NCBI GenBank assembly: GCA_003439945.1
Contig: QVRM01006573.1
Coordinates: forward strand, 1-64,000
DNA from: Dermanyssus gallinae
Taxonomy: Eukaryota > Arthropoda > Arachnida > Mesostigmata > Dermanyssidae
Direction: 5' to 3'
Length of the DNA: 64,000 nt
Positions 11,831 to 23,673 of the stretch are shown here, one piece after another (position 1 is the stretch's first letter; each line of letters opens with the position of its first letter). The position numbers were made by a program, and so were the translations under genes. The notes below the pieces were generated by a model. That model had not been told where the DNA came from. It was given only the letters and a program-made list of their open reading frames with translations, and did not search any database.

Positions 11831-12089
11831 TTGTTATCACTGTTGGTGCTGTTCTTGTTGGTAATATTGCTTCTCTACCGTAACGAGCCTAGATACGATT
11901 CATCGTTGTTGTCATTGTTGTTGTTATTGTTGTTGATAGTGATGACCAGTTAACAAATAACAAGTATAATGATGGCAACTCCCGACACGACAACCAACTC
12001 GACAACAACACCAACAGTAACAATAGCTGAATAGCAAGCTGTTACGGATCGAGCCGTGTGAACTCGCAAGTATGATGTTGAAGTTGGTT
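8329..12089. other. Densest triplet-repeat zone, no supported gene
   Basis: TTG tracts at about 8697-8726, 8765-8800 and 9150-9200; a TA array at 9351-9380; ATC and GAT runs at about 9564-9735; GAT/GGT at 10020-10230; CAA at 10530-10583; GTT/GTC at 10795-10866; CAA at 11005-11050; CAA/CAG at 11270-11375; CAT at 11440-11475; CAA at 11525-11570; TTG/CTG at 11675-11850. Every long frame here is low-complexity. Confidence 0.75.
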
Positions 12090-12260
12090 TTAATGAAATC
12101 GTACCAAGACCTGCAACACAATGCAGCCAAATGTGACTGCTGGCGTAACTGTCGAACCGAGCAGGAGGCTTGCTGAACGTAAGACGACGTCGGCGGCGAA
12201 AGATCGATGAGGATTATTATAAAGTGTCACTGACTCGGTGGGATTTTGCACCTTGCCAGG
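12090..12260 (-). CDS. Candidate terminal coding exon, 56 codons plus stop
   Basis: Not recognised. On the minus strand a pyrimidine-rich stretch ending CCCTAAATCCCCAG lies just before base 12260. From there a repeat-free frame in phase 0 begins PGKVQNPTESVTLYNN, continues with ADVVLRSASLLLGSTVTP and GCIVLQ, and ends in TAA at 12090-12092. A possible internal exit after GCIVLQ (CAG then GTCTTG) would give a 150-bp phase-0/0 exon, but that donor is weak. The residue pattern is mixed hydrophobic and polar without runs. No partner exon was found upstream (higher coordinates) with a matching donor. Confidence 0.25.
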   Translation of the reverse strand, partial: PGKVQNPTESVTLYNNPHRSFAADVVLRSASLLLGSTVTPAVTFGCIVLQVLVRFH

Positions 12261-13275
12261 CTGGGGATTTAGGGCAAGCATGAGAAGACAAAAATGGAAC
12301 GGAGCTTCGCGAAACCGGGGTTGAGGATTTTATTGATGTTCCGGGTTATGGCGGAGATTGGAGCGAGCGCACAAGCAAGTCGTCACACCGAAGACAGACA
12401 GACAGACAGACAAGTAAGCAGGCCAATCCGTCCGGTGTACGTCTACGTCGGAATACGAACACTTCAGCCGGTTCAGCTGAGCCCTCGCGATGTCCCTCGG
12501 CGATCGAACTTGGCAACCGAAAATCGCCCTGATGACGACGATGGTAGTTGTGACGGCGACCACAGCAACAACAACAAGGTGATTCTTCTTCTCCGTCTGT
12601 CTCACCTACAAGGCGACCGTGGTGCTCGCTGGTGGCGGTGGGGTGGTGGTGGTGGATGGTGATGGCCGTCTAGCAGATGATGAAAATGATGTCTATGGTA
12701 ATGACGTTGTCAATCTTGATGAGGACGACGATGAGAAGGAGGGGCGGGGAGGGGGGATGGATGAAATCTAATATGATGACGACGACGACGACAACGGCTG
12801 GTGTGGATACGCGACGCTGAGGTAACGACGCTCGGCGAGGCCGATGTCGCCGAAGGCAGCTGTTGTTGTTGCTACTGCAAGCAGCTACGCTGCATCGCGC
12901 GACCGACCGACGGACCGATCGCTCACTACTTATCAGAATCTGAATGTGTCAGAATTTCAATCGCAAATGCAGCAGATTCCTCCCGTTTCGCTGCTGCTGC
13001 GCTACGCTGCTCGTTTGCCAAGCGAAATCAAGCGAAGCAACCCGATGGGCCGAGCGAGACGCGATGGGTCGGGCCTTGCCGGCCCGCCGAATCAAGTCGA
13101 ACATATTTCGGGGCCACCGACCAACTCTTCCACTCGGCGGCCGCCCGGCCGACGACGACGGCATTGGTAGCGTCCGCGGCTCACTGACGACTCACTGTGC
13201 TGATTCTCCTACCTACCTGCCTGTCTGTCTATCTGTATATCTGGTCGTCTGTCCGTCTGTCTGGCGCGGCGGGTT

Positions 13276-13412
13276 CTGAAAGAAGGTACAACAACAATAA
13301 CTGCAACAACAACAGCAACAACAACAACCACAATAGCACCAACAACAGCAACAACATCAACCGCAATAACAGCCACAACAACAGCAACAACAACAACCAC
13401 AATAGCAACAAC
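13276..13412. repeat. Imperfect (CAA)n block
   Basis: About 135 bp of CAA units broken by ATAACTG, CAG, ACC and ATC units; the recurring pattern of interruptions suggests internal duplication. Confidence 0.92.
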
Positions 13413-13598
13413 CTGAGAGCTACTGCGACTGCAACTCCTACCTCAGCTTACGCGATGTGGCTAGCTACTCTTAAATGCGGAGGTTGCTGATTTCACTAGT
13501 GGTAGTGCTGCTGCTGTTGCTTCTGTAGCTACCGCTGGTGCCGTCGCCGCCGCTACCGCTATTGGTTGGCTTCTGCGGTATGTCATCCATGGGGCGGC

Positions 13599-13599
<1 letters not shown>

Positions 13600-13627
<28 letters not shown>
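13600..13627. repeat. (TA)n array
   Basis: About 28 bp of pure TA. Confidence 0.95.
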
Positions 13628-13631
<4 letters not shown>

Positions 13632-14160
13632 GATTGGCTTCTGGGCTGGAATTCATCGCCGATCGTGTTTTGCAGGTAACGCCTTGGTCGCCCTAGTGCT
13701 TTCCTCACTCACTCACCCCGTCGCGCGCTACCGGTGCTACTGTTTCTACTGCTGATCTGGTTATTGCCGATGCTGGTACCTGCTCTAGCAATAGCAACAA
13801 CAACAACCACGACGACACAAAATCTACACTCAGAGACACTAAACTGCGTGCAGCAATACAGCGCAGATCCAAGGATTCAGTCGTGTCATTCAAACCGCCG
13901 TCGATTTGTCGATTGACTTGATTTTGCGACACGAGTTTATTGAGTGCCGTTGTCGCCGTTGTGATCGTCATATGTAGCGTTTAATTTTTCGCGCGTCCCA
14001 GCGAACGAAGAGAAGAGGGACGGACAGAGGGAGAAAACGCTTCGCCCGGGAACTAGACGAATAAGCGAAGCCATCTTTTCATTATGTTAACTAGGCGACA
14101 ACGCAAAGTATTAGTCGTAATGCTAGTGCCTATTCCGAGACACATCCACACACTCACCAA

Positions 14161-14163
<3 letters not shown>

Positions 14164-14239
<76 letters not shown>
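14164..14239. repeat. Long (TA)n array
   Basis: About 76 bp of TA alternation with one TAGATA break near its middle. Confidence 0.97.
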
Positions 14240-14243
<4 letters not shown>

Positions 14244-15082
14244 AATAAAAAGTTGCGCGATGCAAAGCCTTCAATTCCCAAACATGTAGACATGGGTGAG
14301 TCACGGGCTGTTAGAGAGGGGCAATAATACGAAAGCAGACATCGTAGTCATAGCGTACCAATAATAACAAATGTGAAACGGCGTTAGTATTTGAGGCGGA
14401 AACACACAAAGAGAGAGAGAGAGAGGGGCAGCTGTAAAATGATGAAAAAACAAAGTATCTGTCTTTGTGGGCCAGGCACGACGGACCGACCGGCGCACGC
14501 ACGAATCCACAAAAGCGTATCGAATACGTTCAACGTTGGCCGCCACCACCGCCGCCGCCGCTCAGCAAACAACGATAGCACGGCAGTTGCACAAGTAGCC
14601 ATAGCCGCAGTTCGGTGGCGATTCTCGAGAGATGTAGGCTACCTAGCCCAGCATACCTTATGTAGGTAGTATCTACGTAGGATGATGTCGGCCGCGCAGA
14701 TGCAGAGTTGCGTCTTTCTTGAGTCTCTCCCGCTCCCGCTCTCGTGCGTATGAAGTATAGGATTGGGTCGAGGATCGTCGTCGAAGAGCTCACTCCAATG
14801 ATTCGTACTGGTGCTGTTTCTTTGTAAATCTATAAACGTTCGCGGCCGTGGTTGCGCGCGTGCGTGCAAGCACGTGTGCTGACCAAATCGTTGCTGGTTC
14901 CAGGCACGTGTGTTGACCTGACCGTTGTTGGTTCTGCTGCCAATAATATTACAGCACTTACGACGATTTTAAGGGGGCGGGGCAGACGGAGGCAACGAAG
15001 CTGTGGGCGCAAGCGCGGGTGGCACGCAAGACAAAAGAAGACGTTTGCTTAGTCCCGCGGCGTAGGAGGGGTGAAATAGGAG

Positions 15083-15088
<6 letters not shown>

Positions 15089-15119
<31 letters not shown>
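15089..15119. repeat. (GA)15 tract
   Basis: 31 bp of pure GA alternation in a GC-rich neighbourhood. Confidence 0.97.
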
Positions 15120-15121
<2 letters not shown>

Positions 15122-15542
15122 TAGACGACATGGGAGCTGGAAGAAGAACCATTGGCGGGAACCGAGCGATCTGAGAAGGCCGCGATCCGAAATGATTTGC
15201 GGCACCATTTAGCCGTAGAGCCTGCGTCCGCGTCGTAGGCGGAAGTTCTGGCGGCTGCAGCTGCAACTACTGCCGCCGAGGCACGAAAACACCCCCGCCA
15301 GCCCTGCTTTTATGCCCCTGAAGCAGCATGACATGGCAAAACAAGCCAGCCCCGAGCAGGTCCCTCCGAGGCCGTTGTCTGGTCAGTGTCACAAACAAGC
15401 AACCAAGCAAGCAGGGAGACAAAGAAGGAAGGAAGGCAGGCAGGCAGTCAGGCTGGCTGGTAAGCGGCTAGCTGCTCCTCGGAACATCATACATCATTGG
15501 ATTATCGGTCATTATGGGGAGGTCATATATACATGTGTATAG

Positions 15543-15548
<6 letters not shown>

Positions 15549-15589
<41 letters not shown>

Positions 15590-15597
15590 TGTGTGTT
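15549..15597. repeat. Compound (GT)-(TA)-(CA)-(TA)-(GT) microsatellite
   Basis: TA core of about 27 bp, then ACACATATATGTGTG, itself a near-palindrome. Confidence 0.9.
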
Positions 15598-15874
15598 GAG
15601 AGAAACAGCGACGAAGATAGAGGAAACGCGAGAGCGAAATGAGGCATTGAGACGTATACTAGGATATAGAGATATATGGGATAACGAAACAGCACGGCGG
15701 TGCGTGGACGGGGCTGACCCGCTCCACTGCCGTGGCTGCCGCTTCGAGATAGACAGCTGTTTAATTTGTCCTCATAACCGGCGGCCAGTCAGTCGCTGCT
15801 GATGCGGCTGTTACCCGCTGCTCGTAGATCCTCAATACGGATGTGCGCGGGTGGGGACGCACGCTGACGGACGC

Positions 15875-15912
15875 TTCTGCCGCTAAGGTAGGCCGCTGCA
15901 GCAGCGGCAGAA
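15875..15912. repeat. Inverted repeat with 10-bp stem
   Basis: TTCTGCCGCT (15875-15884) pairs with AGCGGCAGAA (15903-15912); the 18-base loop contains the palindrome GCTGCAGC. Confidence 0.75.
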
Positions 15913-15988
15913 CACGACGACGAAGATCATGATGATGACGACGACGACTTCAACGTGCCATGGCGTTAAGCAGACGATCAGCGACCAA

Positions 15989-16040
15989 CGAGAAAGAGAG
16001 AGAGAGAGCGAGAGAGAGAGAGGGGGGGGGAGGAGAGCGA
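15989..16040 (+). repeat. Purine tract, GA then poly-G
   Basis: An almost unbroken run of purines (GA units with two C interruptions, then nine G) that could form triplex or slipped DNA. Confidence 0.8.
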
Positions 16041-17107
16041 TTGTATGTGGTCATTCATGTGCTCGTAGTAGTAATGGTGATCCAGATGTACCGCTCCACC
16101 CGATTATCCGTCCGATCCGATGATCCGCCTCCAAGCGGAGCAAAATGAAGCGAGACGTCGCCGTGGTTCCGGCGGGCGGGCGGGTGGCTGGCCGGCCAGA
16201 CGGCCGCCCGACTGACCGAACGAACGATTTTGGGCGTCGTTATTTATCCCTCCCCAGTTTCCCCATCAGCAACCCCATCCCTACTCCCAGCCTTGCGGGC
16301 GGTTCCCGCTACTCCCCGCTCCTTTCCCCTTCGGCCGCCTTTCCATGAGCGCGGCGGTCCGCCCTGATTCCCCACTATGATGAATATGATGATGGTGATG
16401 GTGGTGGTGGTAGTGCTTCTGCTGATGATGCTTCTGCTACGTACTTATTTTCTGCTTTCTCCTTCTTCGTCATCTTCTCTCATTTGTCAATAACAAGACG
16501 ATATATTAGCGTCGAGGTCACCGTGGTACTGATGCCACTAGTAATAGCACCGATAGTGGTAATCGTAGTAAAAGTAGTAGTAGTAGTGAGGAAGTAGTAA
16601 CGATGGTCTAGGAAGAAACAACGGCAGTTTACGGCTGCAGTCCTGATGATGTTGCAACTATGGTGATGGTGCTCGCAATGGTGATTATTATGATAGAAAT
16701 GAGGATTGCCGTGATTAGGATGATGATGTGGTCGGTTCACAACAAGGACCAACAAGGGCATAGCGAGAGCGATCATGGTGGGTCATGGAGGAGGATGATG
16801 ATGATGAAGTGGGCAAGCCTGGAGGCGAGGGACTCGCGCGGCATCGACATCGTTGTCAGCTGAGCTGGCCTACCCTATCTCTATTGGTCTGCTAATAACG
16901 ACTGTTTCTATCCGTATAGCTTGATCACCGATCGAATGCTACTATTGCAGAAACATTACTACAATTACAACTAACTACTACTACTACTACTACTAGAACC
17001 AAAGCTAACCATCGTGTGACTAACACTGCGGTGAAGAAGGCAGTTGGCTTATACCCGCAGCAGGTTGCTCGAGCCTACTTTTCTAGTCTCGCGCTGATGC
17101 TGCAGTT

Positions 17108-17132
17108 ATTAAATAGCTAGCTGCTATTTAAT
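17108..17132. repeat. Inverted repeat with 10-bp stem
   Basis: ATTAAATAGC and GCTATTTAAT flank a 5-base loop (TAGCT). Confidence 0.75.
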
Positions 17133-17612
17133 GGAGGCACGCGAAGAAGAACAAATGAGCTTTGCTTAAATCATGCGCATTATTGCTATTGCTGCTCGTG
17201 ACGTTGTGCTGTTGTTACTGCAACAACAACAACAACAGCAGTGATAACAGTAATAATAGCAAAATTGGGTCTTGTCACTGCTTAATCAAGTGCAAACCTC
17301 TTCGCGCGGACACGCGCTGTCAGAAGTCGTCGACAGGTGTACCTAGGTTCGTTTTCGCCTGACGGTCGATTCGACTTCTGCGGTGGGTGGCGAATGTCTG
17401 CGGTGACAGTCGGGGACTTTTTTCAGCACATTGTTTTTTCTGATACCTTACAAGGCAGACGGGCGGCGATTGCTTCGGAATAACTGTCACGGTGTTTCTT
17501 CGATTGCACAAGCGGCATTTACTTCCCTTGAAAACGAGTAATTACGGGCGAACCACAAAATCTCTTTTAGCTCCGCGCTGCGGGAGGTTAGACCTAACAG
17601 AGTGGCGCTAGG

Positions 17613-17643
<31 letters not shown>

Positions 17644-19048
17644 CATACATAAAAACAATGGTATCCATAAAATCAATGTCGGCATGACTATGTTCTCGTC
17701 CGTGATCCGTATTTGCGCTCTGTTAGCTTAAGATGATGATGATGATGATGTTTGTTAGATGATTTCAGCTCGTCCAAAGCGTCCGATGCCTAATATAATC
17801 TATCAGCACAAACAGCAACAGCAGCAGCAGCAGCAGCCGCCGCGTCAGCAGAAATAGTGCCGATGGCCGTTGGCCGAGCGCGGCAATAAATTGTAGATAT
17901 CTGTGATTCCTTCTGCGCTAGTTACCGCTCTTGTTAGCCGTGCCCGATGGTGGAGCAGCGCGATAGCACCACTACCAGCAGCGATGGCGGCGACTATAAC
18001 CGTATGCGTTGCTTCTGTTCTTGTCGTTGTTGTTGCTGGTGCTGTCGTCGCTGTTGTTGTTGTTGTTGTTGCTGCTGCTTCTGATGCCGTCGGAGCGTAG
18101 GCAAGGGCCATCGCGTCGTACTCTTCAACGTCAGCAGCAGCAGCAGCAGCAGCGGCGGCAGCAGCAGGCAGGAATTAGCAGCGGTTGAGCGGCCGGGTGG
18201 CCAACCATCCAGTCAGACAGCCGCTCTCGATCTTTACCACTATGTTCACGATCATCAGCATCATCAAAATCATAATCATCAGCATCATGATGTGTTTACA
18301 TCTCACTGACTATACAGTGAGACCACAATCTACGATCATCACCGCCACAACTACCACCACCAGAACTACACAACCACAAACTAAGGTCATCACCAATAGT
18401 AGTCGCACTGGTAATGATGATGATGATGATAATAATGGTCAACGGAGCTCAGACAGGAGAACGTGCCGTTCTCTCGTGTCTCGGCGAGCAGAAGCAGGCC
18501 TTGAAGGGAACGGCCCCCGCAAGCCCCTGAGGGCTGAAAATGGGTGGCGGAGGGGAAACTTGTAAGGAAGGACCACGGCGGACGGCAGTGAAGGGGAAGA
18601 ATAGGGCTGGGGAACGACAGTCGGGCTGAGGGGCGGGGGGGGGGGGGAGACCGCGAGAGAGCCGCATTTCGTCTCGAGAGTTAATGTAAAATTAATTAAG
18701 CTCGGATTAAGTTCGACTTCTACCATTACTGTTGATGCTGTTGCGGTGGCGTTTGGTGCCGTTGCCCTTGTTGGTACTGTTGTTTGAACAGAAAACACGT
18801 TGAGAAGAGCTAAAGCAGGACAGAACGGCAGAAAAAAAGGAGCCAAGTAAACGAGCCATCAAGCGAAATAGTGAGAGAGAAGTAAAGGCGAGAGAGAGAG
18901 ATCTATAGGCGCGCAGACAGACTCCTCAGCGAGCCGACACAATCGCAAACAAATATTCGCGGTGGCACACACACAAATACTATCTCTCATAGACATGCAG
19001 TCACAAAAAATACATCCACATGGACAACCACTCGCACACACCGTAATA

Positions 19049-19098
<50 letters not shown>

Positions 19099-19453
19099 CC
19101 CTAAGCACTTCTTGTTAGCTACGCGCATACATACATACATACATAGAAGCATATATTTTAAAAATCGCTAAACCAGCAGTATATGACGTGTACTCAGCTC
19201 AGCCACGCCAGTCATGCTATTAATTATTACCATGATCATTATCGTTATGATTATGATCATTGCTAGTGTGTTGTTGTGAACAGTATGGAGCTGAGATTGA
19301 CGAGTTTTACGGTAGCAGAACGCGGAACGGAGACGGTACGGAAAAAAAATGACGACAGAGGAGACTAGCAGGCGCCGGTCGGTCATCAACATGGATTCTG
19401 CGTTTAAATTTCTTTTTATTTCACCCGCGCACACATATTCAGCAACGAAGAGC

Positions 19454-19514
<61 letters not shown>

Positions 19515-21119
19515 GAGAGAGAGACACAGAAACGCATTGACAGGCCCACAGCTATCGCGGGTACAAAAAAACTAGACCGTTACGGAGCACCTCTACGGAG
19601 CAGTGATCTTTGCTGATGACTGAACACTAAAATGACCAGTAAAATGGTCAGTTGGCGCTACGGGGCGGTAGAGACAGGGCGAGAGTGGAGACGGAGAGAG
19701 AGAGAGCGAGAGTGGAGACGGAGAGAGAGGAGGAGCGAGAGTGGAAGGAAGCCCTTCAGAGCCCCTAAACGGGCAGCGGGATGCGGCTGAAGGCGGGGGT
19801 GGCGACAACGCGAAGACAAAAACCAGGACAATAACAACAATAGTAACGTAAACACTACAAATATTGTCAAGGTCGTCTTAAGCGTTGATCCTAATCGGAG
19901 TGCAGGTTCACAAACGTGCGAGGCAGCTACTGCGATACAAATGACGGCAGATGCTACTTCACAAGCATCTGCTTATAAGTTAGACGTCTCTGGTTTGATA
20001 GTGATCGTTGTGACCATATTCTCTGCCGATGATTCAGCCAGTTAAGCTTCTCGCATTTAATGTAGGCTATGCTTCATTGTGCGCTCTTTTGTAAAGCTCG
20101 ATCGGAGTTACAATCACTTGAACACACTTTGGCACTTCTTTTGACGATCGTATGTGAACGTGTGTCTGAGGACGCGTATCTACGCGCGTATGTATTTGTG
20201 TCGTTCGAATGAATGTACACACAATCTCTCTCTCTCTCTCTCTTCTCTCCCTCCATTTTGCATGCATTTTCGCTGTTTTGCGTTAAAGATACGCGATATC
20301 ATCATCATCATGCATCGGCGGTCGGGGCCTATTAAACAGAGACAGCGTGGCAAGCGTTGATCGGTCAGCAAATGAAGGCTCAGTCTTGGTGCCGGCCCTG
20401 TGTTTGTTGTACCTTCTCATCACTAGAGTTGTTTGTGCTGTGTGTGTGTGTTTGTGTATTTGTGGATGCGTGTACCGTACCCTACACTACCCCCTGCAGA
20501 GTGAGAGCGTACGTAAGGCGATCGAAGAAAAGGCGAAAACACGCAGAATGTGAAAAAGAAGTAATCAATAGCTCTGTTTGAACAGCACCGTCACCGGCGG
20601 CGAGATGTAATGATATATATATATATATATATATATATAGGAAGAGAAGGAGAGACAAAGGGGTAGAGGAGAAGACGCGCTTCACGCCGTATCCTCGGAG
20701 ACAGCAACATGAACGCCTGCCTGCTTGTTGTTGGCGCTGTCCCTCTTTCTTCCTTGTTGTCTCGTTGCTTTGTGGCGTTCTTATTGTTGCTGCTGCTGCC
20801 GCTGATGCTGTTGTGTTGATAGTGATGCGATGGGAGACCGCCGATCGGTGTCGACCGGCCCTGTGTGTCAGTCTGGTCGCTGATTCACAAACCGAGCCCG
20901 CTGAAAGATAGTGACGAACTCACGACGGGATACACGTCGGGAGTAAAGACTCAAAGGGAACGAGCGAAGTAGAGAGAAAGGAGGGAACATGGAGTAAGGC
21001 AACAACGAAAACAACAACAACAACAACTAGTGGAGGATGAGAGTCAGTATTTGTCAATATGTATCATTACCATCATCATCATCATCACCATCACCACAAT
21101 TATGATCACCATGATCAAC

Positions 21120-21190
21120 ATGTCCGACATAACGGCCGCCGACACTATCGGCGGACTCAATTTCCCCCCGCCAGCCGCCGTCGGCTCTGA
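21120..21190 (+). CDS. Candidate first coding exon, 23 codons, phase-2 exit
   Basis: Not recognised. ATG at 21120 sits in CAACATG, close to the arthropod start consensus, and opens MSDITAADTIGGLNF followed by a Pro/Ala/Gly segment. The frame ends in TCTGA directly followed by GTAAGTCG, a near-perfect donor. Read unspliced, a TAA falls inside the donor, as is common at true exon ends. Two further in-frame ATGs lie just upstream (from 21102), and a CAT repeat runs before them, so the true start is uncertain. No acceptor in matching phase was identified with confidence downstream. Confidence 0.3.
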
Positions 21191-21782
21191 GTAAGTCGAT
21201 TGCCGCTTGCAGTGAGTGACGGCCGTATCGAGTAAGGGAAACTGTCAAAGGGAATCTATTTCATGGAGACGGAGAGAACTAGCCAATGTTGCTGTGACTG
21301 TAGTTGTCTTCATTCCAATGACTTCATTCAGCCCGACGAGAGGGTGATCGTGAATGTAGTCTGCGTGGCCTACCTCCTCCCCCCGTCACAATTATGATCG
21401 CCCGCCCGCCCGCAATGACAGACCGATCGGCAACTCAACCAACCAACAAGGGTGACAAAACGTACCGTCACTAGTGTCTAACGAGCTAAATGACGGCTAC
21501 TAATGCTGTTATTTTTGTTGTTCGTATTTGTTGTTGCTATTGATGCTAGTAGTGCTGGCGGTTGCATGTGGCTCTGTTGTCTGTGTTTGCGTCTCTGTTG
21601 GTATTGTTGCCCCTGCTGGTGCTTCCGCCTCTGCTGGTCGGTCAACCAAATGGGCAGGCGCGGCCAAGTGGTGGAAGAAAGTTGAGTGCGCCTCGGTGGG
21701 AACCTGGAGACGCGAAGGCTGCGAGTCAATATGTCACGTCTTGACGAGACTTAACCGGCCGAGATCAGACCGAGAGCGGATA

Positions 21783-21959
21783 ATGGCGATCGTCACTTTT
21801 CTTGTCATCGTCTGGCTATTGTTGTCGACAGAGACGGCTCTAGCACGACGTGAGACGGAAGCGCTATCTATTAGAGTGTTTTATCTTGACCAGCTCGTTT
21901 CTTATGCAATGCATCCTCCATCCCTATTTCCCCTCCACCCATTCGGCTGCACGTCTTAG
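21783..21959 (+). CDS. Candidate secreted-protein start with signal peptide
   Basis: Not recognised. ATG at 21783 has A at -3 and G at +4. The first 21 residues (MAIVTFLVIVWLLLSTETALA) form a textbook signal peptide: short start, hydrophobic core, and Ala-X-Ala before Arg. Two readings exist. Unspliced, it is a 58-residue precursor ending ...FPLHPFGCTS at a TAG. Spliced, a donor GTGAGA at 21850 ends the exon after 67 bp in phase 1, the phase typical of signal-peptide exons. It lies inside a longer open frame (21528-21959) whose upstream half is built from TTG/CTG units and looks fortuitous. Confidence 0.3.
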   Translation: MAIVTFLVIVWLLLSTETALARRETEALSIRVFYLDQLVSYAMHPPSLFPLHPFGCTS

Positions 21960-22616
21960 ACGTGACGACGACTAGTCATACAGCAGAAGAAGCGAGAGAG
22001 AGAGGAGAGAGGTGGGAGGGGGAGGGGGGAGCAAGATAAAGGGAGACAACACGATACTGGGGGAAGGGTAACAACGAAACGATGAAACAGAGAGCGGGCT
22101 GAAGTAATAGAGAGATAACGAGATAGTGTGAAGGTCTTCATAATTTTTTTTGGTACGCTTATATGCGGAGGTGGCGACGTTTGCGGGCAGGCAAATTTCG
22201 CCTACTCGTCTCGACTCTGTCGCCATCAGTGGCTGCGACATCAGTAGCAGCCGTAGCAGCAGCAGCACCACCAGCACCAGTCAGAAAGACCGCCCGTCCT
22301 CATGAAGTCGCCCCGAGCGATCGATGATCGACGTTTGGACTTCGGCGGCGGCGGCAGCGGCGGCAGCATCTATTCGGTGACGACCATGGCGGCGAGAATG
22401 ACAGCGACAACGCGCCACGTTCCTAATGGCCGCTCACTAGCTATTGGCACAGCGACCGGAGCCGTCTGAACGGTCGCCCGCCCGAGCAGAAGCAGAAAAA
22501 TAGCCGAAGAAGCACAACAACGGGTACGAGCGATAATGGTGATGATCATGATCATGCTGGTTGATGGTGCGAGGGCGAGATCCTGCTGAGATGGTGGATA
22601 TATAGATATATGGATA

Positions 22617-22618
<2 letters not shown>

Positions 22619-22654
<36 letters not shown>
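22619..22654. repeat. (TA)n array
   Basis: About 36 bp of pure TA. Confidence 0.96.
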
Positions 22655-22658
<4 letters not shown>

Positions 22659-22774
22659 GTGAACAGAATGAGGTAGGCTGTTGACATGAAGTCATCGAAG
22701 GAAGGAGGTGGGGGCGCTGTTGCTAATGCTGCTGAAGGCAATGGACATTAGAAGACGACGTCGACAACGACAAC

Positions 22775-22806
<32 letters not shown>

Positions 22807-23457
22807 GGATGACAACAATAACAATGACAGCGCGATGACGACCGCGGACGACATTGCGGCCAATACACGAAGGGATCATAGAGGACGTGAGTAAGACATC
22901 GGTGGTGGTGGTGGCGGCGGCGAGGGGGTGGAATGGCTATTGACATACATTGGTTCGATGTCGTCGAAGAATCACGTTTGGCACGGGCATTGTCATCGTT
23001 TGCAGTTAGCAACAGCACAACCAGCGGCAACAACAACAACAACAACAACAACAACGAAGTCATCAAAGTCATCAGCATCAACAGCGGCTTCGACCGGAGC
23101 AGAGCCAGGTAGAAGGGCGGTGTCGTTGTTCTTCATCCATATTGTGCAGACCGTCAGAAGCATCAGCAGCAGCAGCAACAACAACAACAACAACAACACG
23201 AGCGATTGCCACGCCGTTGGCTCTAGCGTTATTGTCGACGATCAACTTCTCAGCCGGCAGCATCATTGAACTGCAAACGCTGAGGTAGGGAATTCGTCGT
23301 CGTCTTCTTCGCGTCTCGACGAGATGCAGCATAGCGTAGCGACGCCGCCGCCGCCGCCAATGCTGCTGCCTGCTGCTGCTGCCGCTGGCGTTGCTGTTGC
23401 CGAGGAAGCCTCGGTCAGCCGAGGAAGCTGTTACTCAGTCAGGGTCATCAGCAGGCG

Positions 23458-23673
23458 ATGGCGATCATCAGGGCCAGCGCCCGTAACAACAACGGGGCGG
23501 CCCCCGGCAGCCAGCAATGGCGGCGGTGGCCGGTGGCGGCGGCGGCAGCGACTGAGGGCGAACTCATCGAATCCATCGTTCAAGCCGACCGAATCGCGCC
23601 ACACCGAGACGAGCCGAGAGATTTCATCGTTTCATCGTCGGCAAGAACGTTGACGTCGTCAATGATCGAATGA
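23458..23673 (+). CDS. Candidate coding frame, 71 codons
   Basis: Not recognised. ATG with G at -3 and +4 opens MAIIRASARNNNGAAPG; an Ala run follows, then ATEGELIESIVQADRIAPH and DEPRDFIVSSSART before TGA. First codon positions are G/A-rich and the second half has no repeats, which favours coding. The frame stays open upstream of the ATG into CTG/TGC-rich sequence, so this could be the end of a longer exon. A 109-codon frame (23324-23653) overlaps in another reading and is Arg/Ser-rich; I rate it lower. Confidence 0.3.
   Translation: MAIIRASARNNNGAAPGSQQWRRWPVAAAAATEGELIESIVQADRIAPHRDEPRDFIVSSSARTLTSSMIE

Larger units (their letters stand above)
12261..21119. other. Long repeat-rich stretch without a supported gene
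   Basis: Besides the arrays listed separately it holds TA arrays at about 17613-17639, 19055-19096, 19460-19512 and 20613-20639, CAG/CAA runs at 17810-17840, a TTG run near 18025-18075, a 13-G run at 18635-18647, CT at about 20224-20247 and CAT at 21070-21090. Stretches near 14900-15300, 15600-15900, 17270-17600 and 19850-20150 are plain sequence in which I see no supported exon. Confidence 0.5.
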
